From NCBI GenBank assembly GCA_013823505.1, contig PNMH01000065.1:1-22404 (forward strand): a DNA stretch of 22,404 nucleotides, read 5' to 3'. The notes beneath the pieces are model-generated. The model did not search any database. It was not told where the DNA came from and saw nothing but the letters and a program-made list of their open reading frames with translations. Source of the DNA: Polaromonas sp. GTDB lineage: Bacteria; Pseudomonadota; Gammaproteobacteria; Burkholderiales; Burkholderiaceae. Every line of letters starts with the position of its first letter. Position 1 is the first letter of the stretch. A program made the translations under genes and the position numbers. Shown one piece after another: positions 10,798 to 18,707 of this stretch.

Positions 10798-11256
10798 TTA
10801 TTGGGTGACGATGCGGGGCGCGTCGGCGGCAGCCTGGGCCTGCTGCTGCTCGTACATGGCCTGGAAGTTGATCTCGGCCAGGTGCACGGGCGGGAAACCA
10901 CCGCGCTGGATGATGTCGGCCACGTTGCTGCGCAGGTACGGGTACACGATCTGCGGGCAGGCGATGCCCATGATCGGGCCCATCTGCTCCTGCGGCAGGT
11001 TGCGGATTTCAAAGATGCCGGCTTGTTTGGCTTCGACCAGAAACACGGTCTTGTCCTTGATCTTGGTCGTCACGGTGGCCGTCACGCAGACTTCAAACAC
11101 GCCATCGGCGGCCGGGCTGGCTTCGACGCCGAGCTGGATGTCCACCGTGGGCTGCTCCTGCTCCAGCAGGATGGCGGGTGAATTGGGTTGTTCGAGCGAC
11201 GCTTCCTTGAGGTAGACGCGCTGGATCTGGAAGGTGGGTTCCTGGTTTTCTGCCAT
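10798..11256 (-). CDS. secB: Protein-export chaperone SecB
   Basis: This 152-residue chaperone keeps presecretory proteins unfolded and hands them to SecA. The core matches Sec[20 protein letters not shown] near the N-terminus, then [22 protein letters not shown], the [14 protein letters not shown] loop, and [21 protein letters not shown]. The start at 11256 (MAENQEP) is chosen because family members begin just before this point; the 11 extra upstream residues would be read from the end of the terminator-like sequence. The Shine-Dalgarno is weak. Pairing with gpsA matches the E. coli arrangement. A strong hairpin with a T-run ends 24 bases upstream of the ATG. Confidence 0.95.
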   Translation of the reverse strand: MAENQEPTFQIQRVYLKEASLEQPNSPAILLEQEQPTVDIQLGVEASPAADGVFEVCVTATVTTKIKDKTVFLVEAKQAGIFEIRNLPQEQMGPIMGIACPQIVYPYLRSNVADIIQRGGFPPVHLAEINFQAMYEQQQAQAAADAPRIVTQ

Positions 11257-11280
11257 GGTGTTGTCTCGAAGAATGCGTTG

Positions 11281-11318
11281 AAAAAACAAACCCGCCGGGG
11301 GAGCGTTCCCGCGGCGGG
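11281..11318 (-). terminator. Intrinsic terminator between grxC and secB
   Basis: Read on the minus strand, arms at 11318-11312 and 11297-11291 pair over 7 bp (CCCGCCG/CGGCGGG). A single mismatch follows, then an inner 4-bp stem (TCCC/GGGA) with a 4-base loop. Directly after the hairpin comes TTTGTTTTTT (11290-11281). This is a classical Rho-independent terminator for grxC and lies just ahead of the secB start codon. Confidence 0.8.
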
Positions 11319-11328
11319 CACTGGGCGA

Positions 11329-11337
11329 ATTATGTCA
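11329..11337 (-). promoter_or_regulatory. Candidate extended -10 for secB
   Basis: The minus strand reads TGACATAAT, an extended -10 (TGn plus five of six bases of TATAAT), between the grxC stop codon and the terminator. Initiation about 7 bases downstream would place the terminator hairpin in the secB leader. No -35 is evident. Confidence 0.3.
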
Positions 11338-11360
11338 GCCCGGCAAGACGACTCGGTGAC

Positions 11361-11618
11361 TCAGGCCTGCAGCATCGGCACCAAACCACCGCGACCATCC
11401 AGGGCGTGGAGATCGTCGCAACCACCCACATGCTGCTCGCCGATGAAGATCTGCGGCACGCTGGTGCGCCCCGTGATGGCCTTCATCTGCGCGCGCAGTT
11501 CGGGCTGCCCGTCCACAAACACTTCCTCCAGATCGGCCACGCCGTGGCTTTGCAGCAGCGCCTTGGCCGCGCTGCAATAAGGGCAGTAGGCGCTGGTGAA
11601 CATCTTGACTTTGGCCAT
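11361..11618 (-). CDS. grxC: Glutaredoxin 3 (GrxC)
   Basis: This 85-residue thiol-disulfide oxidoreductase is reduced by glutathione. The active site CPYC occupies residues 12-15 after the MFTSAY strand; TSVPQIFIGE (with the cis-Pro at about 55) and the glutathione-binding GGCDDLHALD follow. The length is typical of bacterial glutaredoxin 3. The start at 11618 has GGAGAAG 5 bases upstream. Its place between a rhodanese gene and secB-gpsA repeats the E. coli yibN-grxC-secB-gpsA order. The ribosome binding site directly follows the 3' arm of a long inverted repeat that spans the end of the rhodanese gene, and a terminator follows the stop codon. Confidence 0.94.
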   Translation of the reverse strand: MAKVKMFTSAYCPYCSAAKALLQSHGVADLEEVFVDGQPELRAQMKAITGRTSVPQIFIGEQHVGGCDDLHALDGRGGLVPMLQA

Positions 11619-11632
11619 GCAAACTTCTCCGT

Positions 11633-11676
11633 CGGTGCAAAAAAAACGAAGCCGGATGATCAGGCTTTTTGCACCG
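11633..11676 (-). terminator. Inverted repeat with T8 run across the rhodanese stop codon
   Basis: Outer arms of 11 bases (11633-11643 and 11666-11676) are perfectly complementary. Inside them AAGCC/GGCTT arms (minus strand, 11667-11663 and 11653-11649) form a second stem. On the minus strand the inner stem is followed 2 bases later by eight Ts (11646-11639), giving a terminator-like shape. The larger fold would bury part of that T-run. The 5' arm encodes the last residues of the rhodanese, and the 3' arm ends 2 bases before the grxC ribosome binding site. Confidence 0.6.
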
Positions 11677-12070
11677 GCAGGCTGGCCGCGCGCCAGGCGC
11701 CCATGCCACCCGTCAGGGATTGCGCGTTGTCGTAACCCAGCTTTTTGGCCGTGGCCACGGCCCGATTGGCCTTGGCGCCGTTGGCACAGACCAGGATCAA
11801 GTGGGTGGCCTTGTTCTTGACGGCAGCGGGGAGCTTGGCTTCCAGTTCGCCAAGCGGCACGTTCTTGGCACCGATCACGTGGCCGGCGGCAAATTCGGCC
11901 GGCTCGCTCACGTCCACCACCACCGCCTTGTCGCGGTTCATGAGCAGCACCGCCTGAGAGGTGGTGAGCGAACCGGCGCGCGCGCCTGCAGACACCATGG
12001 GCCACAACAGCATGGCGCCCGACGAGAACGCCACGGCCAGCAAAATCCAGTTATCGATGAAGAAACTCAC
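11660..12070 (-). CDS. Membrane-anchored rhodanese-like protein (YibN type)
   Basis: The 136-residue product has one N-terminal membrane segment (about residues 8-28) followed by a single rhodanese domain. The active-site loop is CANGAK at 95-100, with Cys95 the predicted persulfide carrier; the domain also shows [22 protein letters not shown] (shown here as adjoining blocks) and the closing GGMGAWRAA. It probably moves sulfane sulfur at the cytoplasmic face of the membrane; the acceptor is unknown. It heads the rhodanese-grxC-secB-gpsA set and corresponds in position and architecture to E. coli YibN. AAAGG lies about 8 bases before the ATG. It is divergent from gpmA across 116 bases. Confidence 0.9.
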   Translation of the reverse strand: MSFFIDNWILLAVAFSSGAMLLWPMVSAGARAGSLTTSQAVLLMNRDKAVVVDVSEPAEFAAGHVIGAKNVPLGELEAKLPAAVKNKATHLILVCANGAKANRAVATAKKLGYDNAQSLTGGMGAWRAASLPVQKA

Positions 12071-12096
12071 GAGGACACCTTTCGAGTAAGCCCGGG

Positions 12097-12106
12097 ATTT
12101 TAGAAT
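12097..12106. promoter_or_regulatory. Overlapping divergent -10-like elements between the rhodanese gene and gpmA
   Basis: TAGAAT (12101-12106, plus strand) and TAAAAT (12102-12097, minus strand) share two bases. They would give leaders of about 74 bases for gpmA and about 20 bases for the rhodanese gene. Matching -35 elements are poor, so this is a motif-level candidate. Confidence 0.3.
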
Positions 12107-12186
12107 GGCGGGCTGCTCCGTGCCGCCGTTGCCGCGCAGTGCACCTGTTTTTCACCGTCCCGCCCCACCAACGCCACCCCCTCCCC

Positions 12187-12930
12187 ATGTACAAACTCGT
12201 CCTGATTCGCCACGGCGAATCCACCTGGAACCTGGAAAACCGCTTCACCGGCTGGACCGATGTCGACCTCACCCCCACCGGCCTGGAGCAGGCCAAAGGC
12301 GCCGGTCGTTTGCTGAAAGCCGAGGGTTACGACTTCGACCTGGCCTACACCAGCGTGCTCAAGCGCGCCACGCGCACGCTGTGGCATGTGCTCGACGAGA
12401 TGGACCGCACCTGGCTGCCGGTGGTGCACAGCTGGCGACTCAACGAGCGCCACTACGGCGCCCTGCAGGGCCTGAACAAGGCCGACACCGCCCAAAAATA
12501 CGGTGACGAGCAGGTGCTGGTCTGGCGCCGCAGCTACGACACCCCACCGCCCGCGCTGGAAGCCGCAGACCCGCGCAGCGAGCGCGGAGACCGTCGCTAC
12601 GACCGCCTCAAGCCGGAAGAGATTCCGCTCACGGAGTGCCTGAAAGACACCGTGGCCCGCGTGCTGCCGTTCTGGAACGAGGCCATGGCGCCCGCCATCA
12701 AGGCCGGCAAACGCGTGGTGGTGGCCGCTCACGGCAACAGCATCCGCGCGCTGGTGAAGTACCTCGACGGCATTTCCGAAACCGACATCGTCAACCTCAA
12801 CATCCCCAACGGCATTCCGCTGGTCTACGAACTCGACGCCGACCTCAAGCCGATCAAGAGCTACTACCTGGGTGACCCCGAGGCAGCGGCCCGGGCGGCG
12901 GCTGCGGTGGCCGCGCAGGGCAAGGCCTGA
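12187..12930 (+). CDS. gpmA: 2,3-bisphosphoglycerate-dependent phosphoglycerate mutase
   Basis: This enzyme of 247 residues interconverts 3- and 2-phosphoglycerate in glycolysis and gluconeogenesis. The phosphohistidine signature [10 protein letters not shown] is at residues 6-15 (His9 is phosphorylated). [12 protein letters not shown] and [11 protein letters not shown] follow, then the catalytic Glu in [13 protein letters not shown], and the second His in [11 protein letters not shown]. Its length and motifs fit the cofactor-dependent GpmA rather than a broad-specificity phosphatase. I chose the ATG at 12187 because it puts the RHGE motif at the usual distance from the N-terminus; an upstream in-frame ATG adds 16 unrelated residues. 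The order gpmA-ctpA-moeB recurs in betaproteobacteria. Confidence 0.96.
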   Translation: MYKLVLIRHGESTWNLENRFTGWTDVDLTPTGLEQAKGAGRLLKAEGYDFDLAYTSVLKRATRTLWHVLDEMDRTWLPVVHSWRLNERHYGALQGLNKADTAQKYGDEQVLVWRRSYDTPPPALEAADPRSERGDRRYDRLKPEEIPLTECLKDTVARVLPFWNEAMAPAIKAGKRVVVAAHGNSIRALVKYLDGISETDIVNLNIPNGIPLVYELDADLKPIKSYYLGDPEAAARAAAAVAAQGKA

Positions 12931-12941
12931 GGACCGGCCAT

Positions 12942-12992
12942 CCGGGCAGCCCGGGTACCGGGCCGGGCATTGGGGAACCGAACCGGTTCTCC
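12942..12992 (+). terminator. Cluster of GC hairpins in the gpmA-ctpA spacer
   Basis: CCGGG/CCCGG (12942-12954) and CCCGG/CCGGG (12950-12962) are mutually exclusive 5-bp stems. They are followed by a 9-bp stem (12972-12980 with 12984-12992, one G-T pair, loop AAC). No T-run follows. They could end gpmA transcription, stabilise its 3' end, or bind a regulator of ctpA, whose candidate -10 (TATATT, 13006-13011) lies just downstream. Confidence 0.4.
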
Positions 12993-13065
12993 ATGCTCAT
13001 AGGTGTATATTGATCCGCGATCGGGTCAGGTGGCCCGTCATGGGCGTTTTTACTGGGGTAATTCA

Positions 13066-14559
13066 ATGGCAAAACAGGTGAGTCACAAGCTGAAGATTGC
13101 AGGCTGGGTGGCCATTGGTGCGGTCGCGGGTGCGCTGACCACGGTGCAGCTGCAAGCGGTGGCCCGCGGCACGCTGGCGCCTTTGCCACTCGAAGAGCTG
13201 CAGCAGCTCGCCGCCGTGTTCGGCATGGTCAAGACCGACTACGTGGAGCCGGTGGACGAGAAGAAGCTGATCAATGAGGCCATCAGCGGCATGGTGGCCA
13301 GCCTGGACCCCCACTCCCAGTACTTCGACAAGAAGTCGTTCAAGGAATTCCGCGAAGGCACCAGCGGCCGCTTCGTGGGTGTGGGCATCGAAATCACCAT
13401 GGAAGACGGTCTTGTCAAGGTGGTCTCGCCCATCGAAGACTCGCCGGCCTTCCGCGCTGGTCTCAAGACCAACGACCTGATCACCAAGATCGATGACACC
13501 AACGTCAAAGGCCTGTCGATCAACGACGCCGTCAAGCTCATGCGCGGCGAGCCCAAGACCAAGGTGCTGCTGACCATTTTCCGCAAGGACGAAGACCGCA
13601 CCTTCCCGGTGACCATCACCCGCGAAGAGATCAAGACCCAGAGCGTGAAGTCTCGTGTGATCGAGCCGGGTTACGCCTGGGTGCGCGTGTCGCAGTTCCA
13701 GGAACGCACCATTGAGGACTTCGCCCGCAAGATGGAAGACCTCTACAAGGCCGATCCCAACCTCAAGGGTCTGGTGCTGGACCTGCGCAACGACCCCGGC
13801 GGCCTGCTGGACGCGGCCGTGGCCCTGTCTGCCGCCTTCCTGCCCGAGAACGTGACCGTGGTGTCCACCAACGGCCAGCTCGAAGACAGCAAGTTCGTCT
13901 ACAAGGCGATTCCTCAGCACTACCTGCGCCGGGGCGGCAACGACCCGATCAAGCGTCTGACCGACAACACCAAAGGCGCGCTGAAGCGCGTGCCGCTGGT
14001 GGTGATCGTCAACGAGGGCTCGGCATCGGCCAGTGAGATCGTGGCCGGTGCCCTGCAAGACCACAAACGCGCCACCATCCTGGGCAGCCAGACCTTCGGC
14101 AAGGGCTCGGTGCAGACGGTGCGCCCGCTGGGCCCCGACACCGGGCTGAAGCTGACCACGGCGCGCTACTACACGCCTCTGGGCGTGTCGATTCAGGGCA
14201 AGGGCATCGTGCCCGACGTGCTGGTGGACGAAACCCTGGAAGGCAATCTGTTTGCCGCGCTGCGCACCCGCGAAGCCGACCTGCAGAACAGCCTGACCAA
14301 CGGCAAGGACCCCAAGGCCGCGGCCACACCCATGACGGACGCCGCGCGCGCTGCCGAACAAGCGCGCAGCGAGGAACGTGAAGTCGCGCGCAAACGCCTC
14401 GAAGAAGAAGCCCGCAAGAACCCGGGCCAGCGCCTGGTGCCGGAATTCGGTACCGAGAAGGACTTCCAGCTTGTGCAGGCCCTCAACCAGCTCAAGGGCC
14501 GACCGGTCATGGTGAGCAAGAGCCAGACCGTTCGGGTCGAAGAGAAAAAAGAAAACTGA
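13066..14559 (+). CDS. ctpA: S41 family C-terminal processing protease
   Basis: The 497-residue product is a periplasmic or membrane-anchored serine protease that trims C-termini of envelope proteins. Residues 10-32 form a signal peptide or anchor. A PDZ domain lies at about 98-185 (GRFVGVGIEI, AGLKTNDLITKIDD). The S41 catalytic core follows, with Ser321 in NEGSASASEI, Lys346 in FGKGSVQT and Gln350. The 25- and 29-residue spacings match the Ser-Lys-Gln triad of CtpB/Prc proteins. A charged, probably helical tail (about 425-455) follows. The start at 13066 has a GGGGTAA ribosome binding site nearby; an upstream in-frame ATG would add 21 residues before the signal sequence. Adaptor lipoproteins that activate some Ctp proteases are not seen here. 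Confidence 0.94.
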   Translation: MAKQVSHKLKIAGWVAIGAVAGALTTVQLQAVARGTLAPLPLEELQQLAAVFGMVKTDYVEPVDEKKLINEAISGMVASLDPHSQYFDKKSFKEFREGTSGRFVGVGIEITMEDGLVKVVSPIEDSPAFRAGLKTNDLITKIDDTNVKGLSINDAVKLMRGEPKTKVLLTIFRKDEDRTFPVTITREEIKTQSVKSRVIEPGYAWVRVSQFQERTIEDFARKMEDLYKADPNLKGLVLDLRNDPGGLLDAAVALSAAFLPENVTVVSTNGQLEDSKFVYKAIPQHYLRRGGNDPIKRLTDNTKGALKRVPLVVIVNEGSASASEIVAGALQDHKRATILGSQTFGKGSVQTVRPLGPDTGLKLTTARYYTPLGVSIQGKGIVPDVLVDETLEGNLFAALRTREADLQNSLTNGKDPKAAATPMTDAARAAEQARSEEREVARKRLEEEARKNPGQRLVPEFGTEKDFQLVQALNQLKGRPVMVSKSQTVRVEEKKEN

Positions 14560-14563
14560 GGAC

Positions 14564-14586
14564 ACAGCGGACTGACAGCCCGCTGT
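14564..14586 (+). promoter_or_regulatory. Inverted repeat directly before the moeB start
   Basis: ACAGCGG (14564-14570) and CCGCTGT (14580-14586) pair perfectly around a 9-base loop. The 3' arm ends one base before the ATG at 14588. The stem occupies the place where a ribosome binding site would lie, and none is otherwise obvious. Confidence 0.45.
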
Positions 14587-14587
14587 G

Positions 14588-15346
14588 ATGCTTTTGGACG
14601 ACGCACAGCTCCTGCGCTACTCGCGCCACATCCTGCTCAACGAACTCGGTGTCGAAGGCCAGGAAGCCTTGCTCGCTTCGCACGCGCTCATCATCGGCGC
14701 AGGGGGGCTGGGCTCACCTGTCGCGCTCTACCTGGGCAGTGCCGGCGTGGGCCGCATCACGGTGGTGGACCACGACGTGGTGGATGAAACCAACCTGCAG
14801 CGCCAGATTGCCCACAACCTCGCGCGGGTGGGTCGCCCCAAGGCCGAATCCATCGTGGAGGCGATTGCTGCGATCAACCCCGACGTGCAGGTCACCCCCA
14901 TCGTGCAAAAGGCGGGCGAAGCCTTGCTCGGCGAACTGGTTGCACAGGCCGATGTGGTGCTGGATTGCACCGACAACTTCGCCACCCGCCACGCGATCAA
15001 CCGCGCCTGCGTGAAGCACCGCAAGCCACTGGTCTCGGGTGCTGCGATCCGCATGGACGGGCAGCTCAGCGTGTTCGATGCGCGCACGCCCGGCAACCCC
15101 TGCTACGCCTGCGTGTTCCCCGAATCGGCCGATCTGGAAGAAACCCGCTGCGCGACCATGGGCGTGTTCGCGCCGTTGGTGGGCATCGTGGGCACCATGC
15201 AGGCGGCCGAGGCTTTGAAGCTGCTCACCGGCCTGGGCTCGCGCCTCACCGGCAAGCTGCTCATGCTGGATGGGCGCGACCTCGCGTTCACCGAGATCAC
15301 CCTGCCGCAAAACCCGCAGTGCGCGGTGTGCGGCACCCCGCACTGA
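14588..15346 (+). CDS. moeB: MoeB/ThiF/HesA-type adenylyltransferase
   Basis: The 252-residue protein is an E1-like enzyme that adenylates the C-terminal glycine of a ubiquitin-fold sulfur carrier (MoaD or ThiS). Visible features are the nucleotide-binding IIGAGGLGSP (about 35-44), DHDVVDETNLQRQ, DCTDN with Asp129, zinc-binding pairs Cys172/Cys175 (CYAC) and Cys245/Cys248 (CAVC), and Cys188 in the ETRCATMGVFAP loop. No rhodanese domain is fused. Molybdopterin (MoeB) and thiamine (ThiF) roles cannot be separated by motif alone, and no moaD or thiS gene is near; the MoeB name follows the usual annotation of this gpmA-ctpA-moeB neighbourhood. A GTG one codon upstream is an alternative start. Confidence 0.85.
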   Translation: MLLDDAQLLRYSRHILLNELGVEGQEALLASHALIIGAGGLGSPVALYLGSAGVGRITVVDHDVVDETNLQRQIAHNLARVGRPKAESIVEAIAAINPDVQVTPIVQKAGEALLGELVAQADVVLDCTDNFATRHAINRACVKHRKPLVSGAAIRMDGQLSVFDARTPGNPCYACVFPESADLEETRCATMGVFAPLVGIVGTMQAAEALKLLTGLGSRLTGKLLMLDGRDLAFTEITLPQNPQCAVCGTPH

Positions 15347-15361
15347 TTCAAGCGCCCGTAT

Positions 15362-15874
15362 TCAGCCGCGCGGCGGCATCGGGCACGGTCCGTGGCGCTT
15401 GCGAAAGTCGCGCGGCAATTCGGGTTCAGCCTCCTTGAAGACGCCTCGCTTGCGGGCGCGTGCAAGGTCCTCTTCCTCGGCAAACGGACCCGGGCTGCGT
15501 CGCCAGCGGTAGGACCAGGCGTGTCCGCTGGCCACCAGCCAGGCCGCCACATCGTCGCCCTGGTGATTGAGGCGCGCCACGCCGCGGCCATAGTCGTCCT
15601 GCGCGCGCACGCGCACTTCCACCACCTGGTTCAGCACACGCTGGGCCAGCGCATCGCGCGATGCAGCGCCTCCGCTCTGGCAGATCTCGGGCGCGTCGAT
15701 GCCTTCCAGGCGCAGCTTGCGGTACGGGCCCCCGGCCAGCGGCTTCACCCACACGGTGTCGCCGTCGAACACGCGACTGACGCGCGCGCTGTACACCTCA
15801 TCTTGTCGGGGTGCCTCCTGCGCGCCGGCACACAAGGCCATCAGCGCCATGACCAGACCCCACCACAGCTTCAT
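15362..15874 (-). CDS. Secreted thermonuclease (SNase-like) family protein
   Basis: This protein of 170 residues has a hydrophobic signal peptide (about 1-18, ending in CAGA) and a staphylococcal-nuclease-like OB-fold domain. Catalytic equivalents are present: Asp37/Asp39 in FDGDT, Arg55 and Glu63 in [10 protein letters not shown], and Arg97 in DDYGRGVA. The Arg-Glu spacing of 8 matches Arg35/Glu43 of the model enzyme, so calcium-dependent nuclease activity on DNA or RNA is plausible. The C-terminus is basic and Pro-rich. Its ATG overlaps the TGA of the upstream helicase gene (ATGA at 15874-15871), so translation is probably coupled, yet the predicted export would separate the two products. 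Convergent moeB ends 15 bases away. Confidence 0.9.
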   Translation of the reverse strand: MKLWWGLVMALMALCAGAQEAPRQDEVYSARVSRVFDGDTVWVKPLAGGPYRKLRLEGIDAPEICQSGGAASRDALAQRVLNQVVEVRVRAQDDYGRGVARLNHQGDDVAAWLVASGHAWSYRWRRSPGPFAEEEDLARARKRGVFKEAEPELPRDFRKRHGPCPMPPRG

Positions 15875-18363
15875 GCGTTCGCCTTGTCGAGTTCGCGCAG
15901 CAGCTTGTCCAGCCGCGCGGAGAGTTGTTCGGTGCTCAGCCGCTCGCGCAGCCGCTCCACCATCAGCGGCAGGCTCATGGGGCTCGGGCGCTCCAGCGCC
16001 ACGCTGTGCAGAGTGTGGGTGGCCAGGCCCAGCAGGCAGCCGCGCAGACGGTCGATGTCCAGCTCCTGCGACAGCACCTCGCGCTCGGCCTGGCCCAGTA
16101 ACAGGTTGCCCGGGTCGTACTTGCGGAACACCTCGAAAAACAGCCCACTGGACGCCTGCAGTTGTTTCAGGCTCTTGGGCGCCCCCGGGTAGCCGCTGAA
16201 CACCAGCCCGGCCACCCGCGCGATCTCGCGAAAGCGGCGCTGGGCCAGTTCACCCGCGTTGAGCGAGGCCATCACGTGTTCCAGCAGATCGGCGGCGGAA
16301 AACACCGAACGATCCAGCAAGCGCGTGAGGTCAGCCGGCTCGCTGCTCAGGAGCTCCAGGCCATAGTCGTTGACCGACAGGCTGAAGGTGTTGGGTTGCT
16401 CGCGTGCCAGTCGCCAAGCCAGCAAACTGGCCAGCCCCAGGTGCACGTGGCGCCCGGCGAACGGATACAGATAGAGGTGGTGGCCTTCGCGCGACTGCAT
16501 GTGTTCAACCAGAAGCTCCCCCGGCCTGGGCAAACGCGAGACACGCGCCTGGGTGTCGAGCATGGGGCGCGCGGCCTGCAGCTCGGGCGACTCGAAGCGA
16601 CCGTCGGCGGCCAGTGCCATCTGCGCCAGCACGGCGTCGGCCAGCTCGGTGGACAGCGGCATCTTGCCGCCTTGCCAGGAGGGCACGGCACCCTTGGTCT
16701 TTTCGGCCTTTTTCACCCAGGCCGTCATCTCGTGCACGCGGATGAATTCGAGCAGGCGACCGGCGAACACAAAGCAGTCGCCTTTGCGCAGGCGCGCGAT
16801 GAAGCCCTCTTCGATCGATCCGATGCGCCCGCCGTTCATGTACTTCACCTGCAGCGACGCATCGCTCACGATGGTGCCCACGCCCAATCGGTGACGGCGC
16901 GCGGTGGCGCGGCCTTGGGGTGTGTCGGGCACCCGGTACACGCCGGCTTCATCGGGCTGGATGCGGTGGTAGTCGGGGTAGGCGTTCAGGCTCTCGCCGC
17001 CGCGTTCACAAAAAGCCAGCGCCCAGTCAAACGATTCGCGCGAAAGCTCGCGGTACGCGAACGCGCTGCGCACTTCGTCAAACAAGTCGTCGGGCCTGAA
17101 ACCACCGCCCAGTGCCACGGTGACCAGGTGCTGAACCAGCACGTCCAGCGGTTGTTCGGGGCTGCGCCGGCTCTCCACACGGCCGGCCAGGGCGGCTTCG
17201 CGCACGGCGGCCGCTTCCACCAGCTCCAGTGTGTTGGTGGGCACCAGTGTGACGCGGCTGGGCCGACCCGGCGCATGCCCGCTGCGCCCAGCGCGCTGCA
17301 GCAGCCGCGCCACGCCCTTGGCCGATCCGATCTGCAGCACCCGCTCGACCGGCAAAAAGTCGACCCCGAGGTCCAGCGAAGACGTGGCCACCACGGCCTT
17401 GAGCTGGCCGGTCTTCAAGCCCTGCTCCACCCACTCACGCACCGCCTTGTCCAGGCTGCCGTGGTGCAGGGCCACCTGCCCGGCCCAGTCGGGCCGCAAG
17501 GCCAGCAGCATCTGGTACCAGATCTCGGCCTGGCTGCGCGTGTTGGTGAACACCAGCGCGGTGCTGGCGGTCTCCAGTTCGCGCACCACCGGCTCCTGCA
17601 TGCGCGCGCCCAGGTGACCGGCCCACGAATAGCGGCCAGGCTCGAGCGGGATCAGCGTGTCGATGGCCAACGCCTTGTCCACACGCCCGCGCACCAGCTG
17701 GGCGTTGGTCGGGCCACAAAGCACTTGCAGGGCTTCTTCCAGATTGCCCAGCGTGGCACTCATGCCCCACACCAGCAGGCCGGGTTGCCAACGCCGCAGC
17801 CGCGCCAGCGCCAATTGGACCTGCACGCCGCGCTTGCTGCCGATGAGTTCGTGCCACTCGTCCACCACCACCGCGCGCACCCCGGCGAGCTCGTCGGGCG
17901 CGCGGCTGCGGGCGAGCAGCAGCGAGAGCGATTCGGGTGTGGTGACCAGCACGGTGGGCCAGCGCCGGTCTTGCCGGGCACGCTCAGCACTGGGCGTGTC
18001 ACCGGTGCGCAGACCCAGCGTCCACCCGGGCGCCAGATCGGCCAGCGGCTCGCGAAGGGCCGCCGCGCTGTCGGCCGCCAGCGCCCGCATGGGTGTGATC
18101 CACAGCACCGTGAGCGGTGCCGGTTGGTGGGCGGGGAGCGAGTGGAGAAGGTGTTCGATCAGGCCCAGCCAGACCGCGTAGGTCTTGCCCGAGCCGGTGG
18201 TGGCGTGCAGCAGACCACTTTGACCCGCGCCGATGGCGGACCAGACCTCGCGTTGAAACTCAAACGGTGTCCAGTGACGCGAAACCATCCAGCCCGCCGC
18301 GCTGGACGGCGGCGGGCTGGGTGGTTCGGAGGAGCGAAGTTGGGCGACCGGCTTGCGCGGCAT
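15871..18363 (-). CDS. Lhr-type DEXH helicase (ligase-associated family)
   Basis: This 830-residue superfamily 2 helicase has the order RecA1-RecA2-winged helix-Lhr C-terminal domain. Motifs are Q-like [10 protein letters not shown] (32-41), Walker A ATTGSGKT (54-61), Ia TPMRALA (90-96), [14 protein letters not shown] at 168-171, SAT at 202-204, [22 protein letters not shown], and QRAGRSGH at 356-363. The architecture and length match the ligase-associated DNA damage response helicases, which are usually encoded with an ATP-dependent ligase, an MBL-fold exonuclease and a phosphoesterase. None of those is in this window. The ATG at 18363 (MPRKPV) gives the usual N-terminus; an upstream in-frame extension lacks support. 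It overlaps the nuclease gene by 4 bases and starts 26 bases after DUF3185. Confidence 0.92.
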   Translation of the reverse strand: MPRKPVAQLRSSEPPSPPPSSAAGWMVSRHWTPFEFQREVWSAIGAGQSGLLHATTGSGKTYAVWLGLIEHLLHSLPAHQPAPLTVLWITPMRALAADSAAALREPLADLAPGWTLGLRTGDTPSAERARQDRRWPTVLVTTPESLSLLLARSRAPDELAGVRAVVVDEWHELIGSKRGVQVQLALARLRRWQPGLLVWGMSATLGNLEEALQVLCGPTNAQLVRGRVDKALAIDTLIPLEPGRYSWAGHLGARMQEPVVRELETASTALVFTNTRSQAEIWYQMLLALRPDWAGQVALHHGSLDKAVREWVEQGLKTGQLKAVVATSSLDLGVDFLPVERVLQIGSAKGVARLLQRAGRSGHAPGRPSRVTLVPTNTLELVEAAAVREAALAGRVESRRSPEQPLDVLVQHLVTVALGGGFRPDDLFDEVRSAFAYRELSRESFDWALAFCERGGESLNAYPDYHRIQPDEAGVYRVPDTPQGRATARRHRLGVGTIVSDASLQVKYMNGGRIGSIEEGFIARLRKGDCFVFAGRLLEFIRVHEMTAWVKKAEKTKGAVPSWQGGKMPLSTELADAVLAQMALAADGRFESPELQAARPMLDTQARVSRLPRPGELLVEHMQSREGHHLYLYPFAGRHVHLGLASLLAWRLAREQPNTFSLSVNDYGLELLSSEPADLTRLLDRSVFSAADLLEHVMASLNAGELAQRRFREIARVAGLVFSGYPGAPKSLKQLQASSGLFFEVFRKYDPGNLLLGQAEREVLSQELDIDRLRGCLLGLATHTLHSVALERPSPMSLPLMVERLRERLSTEQLSARLDKLLRELDKANA

Positions 18364-18389
18364 CGGCTGACCAACAGATGCCCGAGCGA

Positions 18390-18611
18390 TCAGCCCTTCT
18401 TGCCACCCATCACCAGCAGCGCAGCGCCGACCACGATGGCGCCAATACCGGCCCACACCGGCACGTTGACGGTTTCCTTTTCCTTAACGGTGAGTTCCAG
18501 CGGGCCCAGCTTCACGGCCGAGGTGTCCTTGGTGTAGCTGAAGCTGCCATAGATCAGACCGATGGCGCCTGCGGCGATGAGAAGGATGCCGACCAATTTG
18601 GCTGTGTTCAT
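18390..18611 (-). CDS. DUF3185 family small membrane protein
   Basis: The product has 73 residues with two membrane segments: about 5-22 ([18 protein letters not shown]) and about 50-68 ([17 protein letters not shown]). Between them lies a charged, probably beta-stranded stretch, with a Gly/Lys tail (GGKKG). This matches DUF3185, a family of unknown function in Gram-negative inner membranes. I place the start at 18611 (MNTAKL), since the 12 residues before it are not hydrophobic and do not fit the family. It is 26 bases upstream of the helicase gene on the same strand, so co-transcription is possible, but a functional link is only speculation. Confidence 0.8.
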   Translation of the reverse strand: MNTAKLVGILLIAAGAIGLIYGSFSYTKDTSAVKLGPLELTVKEKETVNVPVWAGIGAIVVGAALLVMGGKKG

Positions 18612-18707
18612 GAGAGTTTCCGTTCCGTGAAGGAGCACTTCCGTCATCGGGCCAAAGCGGCCGCGACGCAGCGCAGGCAGCGATGATGCATCAATTGCCG
18701 GCCAGGC

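Noticed and set aside
16162..18537. A 791-codon open frame on the plus strand, antisense to the helicase gene.
   Set aside because: Its translation is Gln/His/Arg/Gly-rich with no recognisable domain, and it mirrors a gene with full helicase motifs. It is a by-product of high GC at third codon positions.
18684..18693. A 10-bp palindrome TGATGCATCA between the DM13 and DUF3185 genes.
   Set aside because: It is short, isolated and without neighbouring promoter elements; a palindrome of this length is expected by chance in a window of this size.
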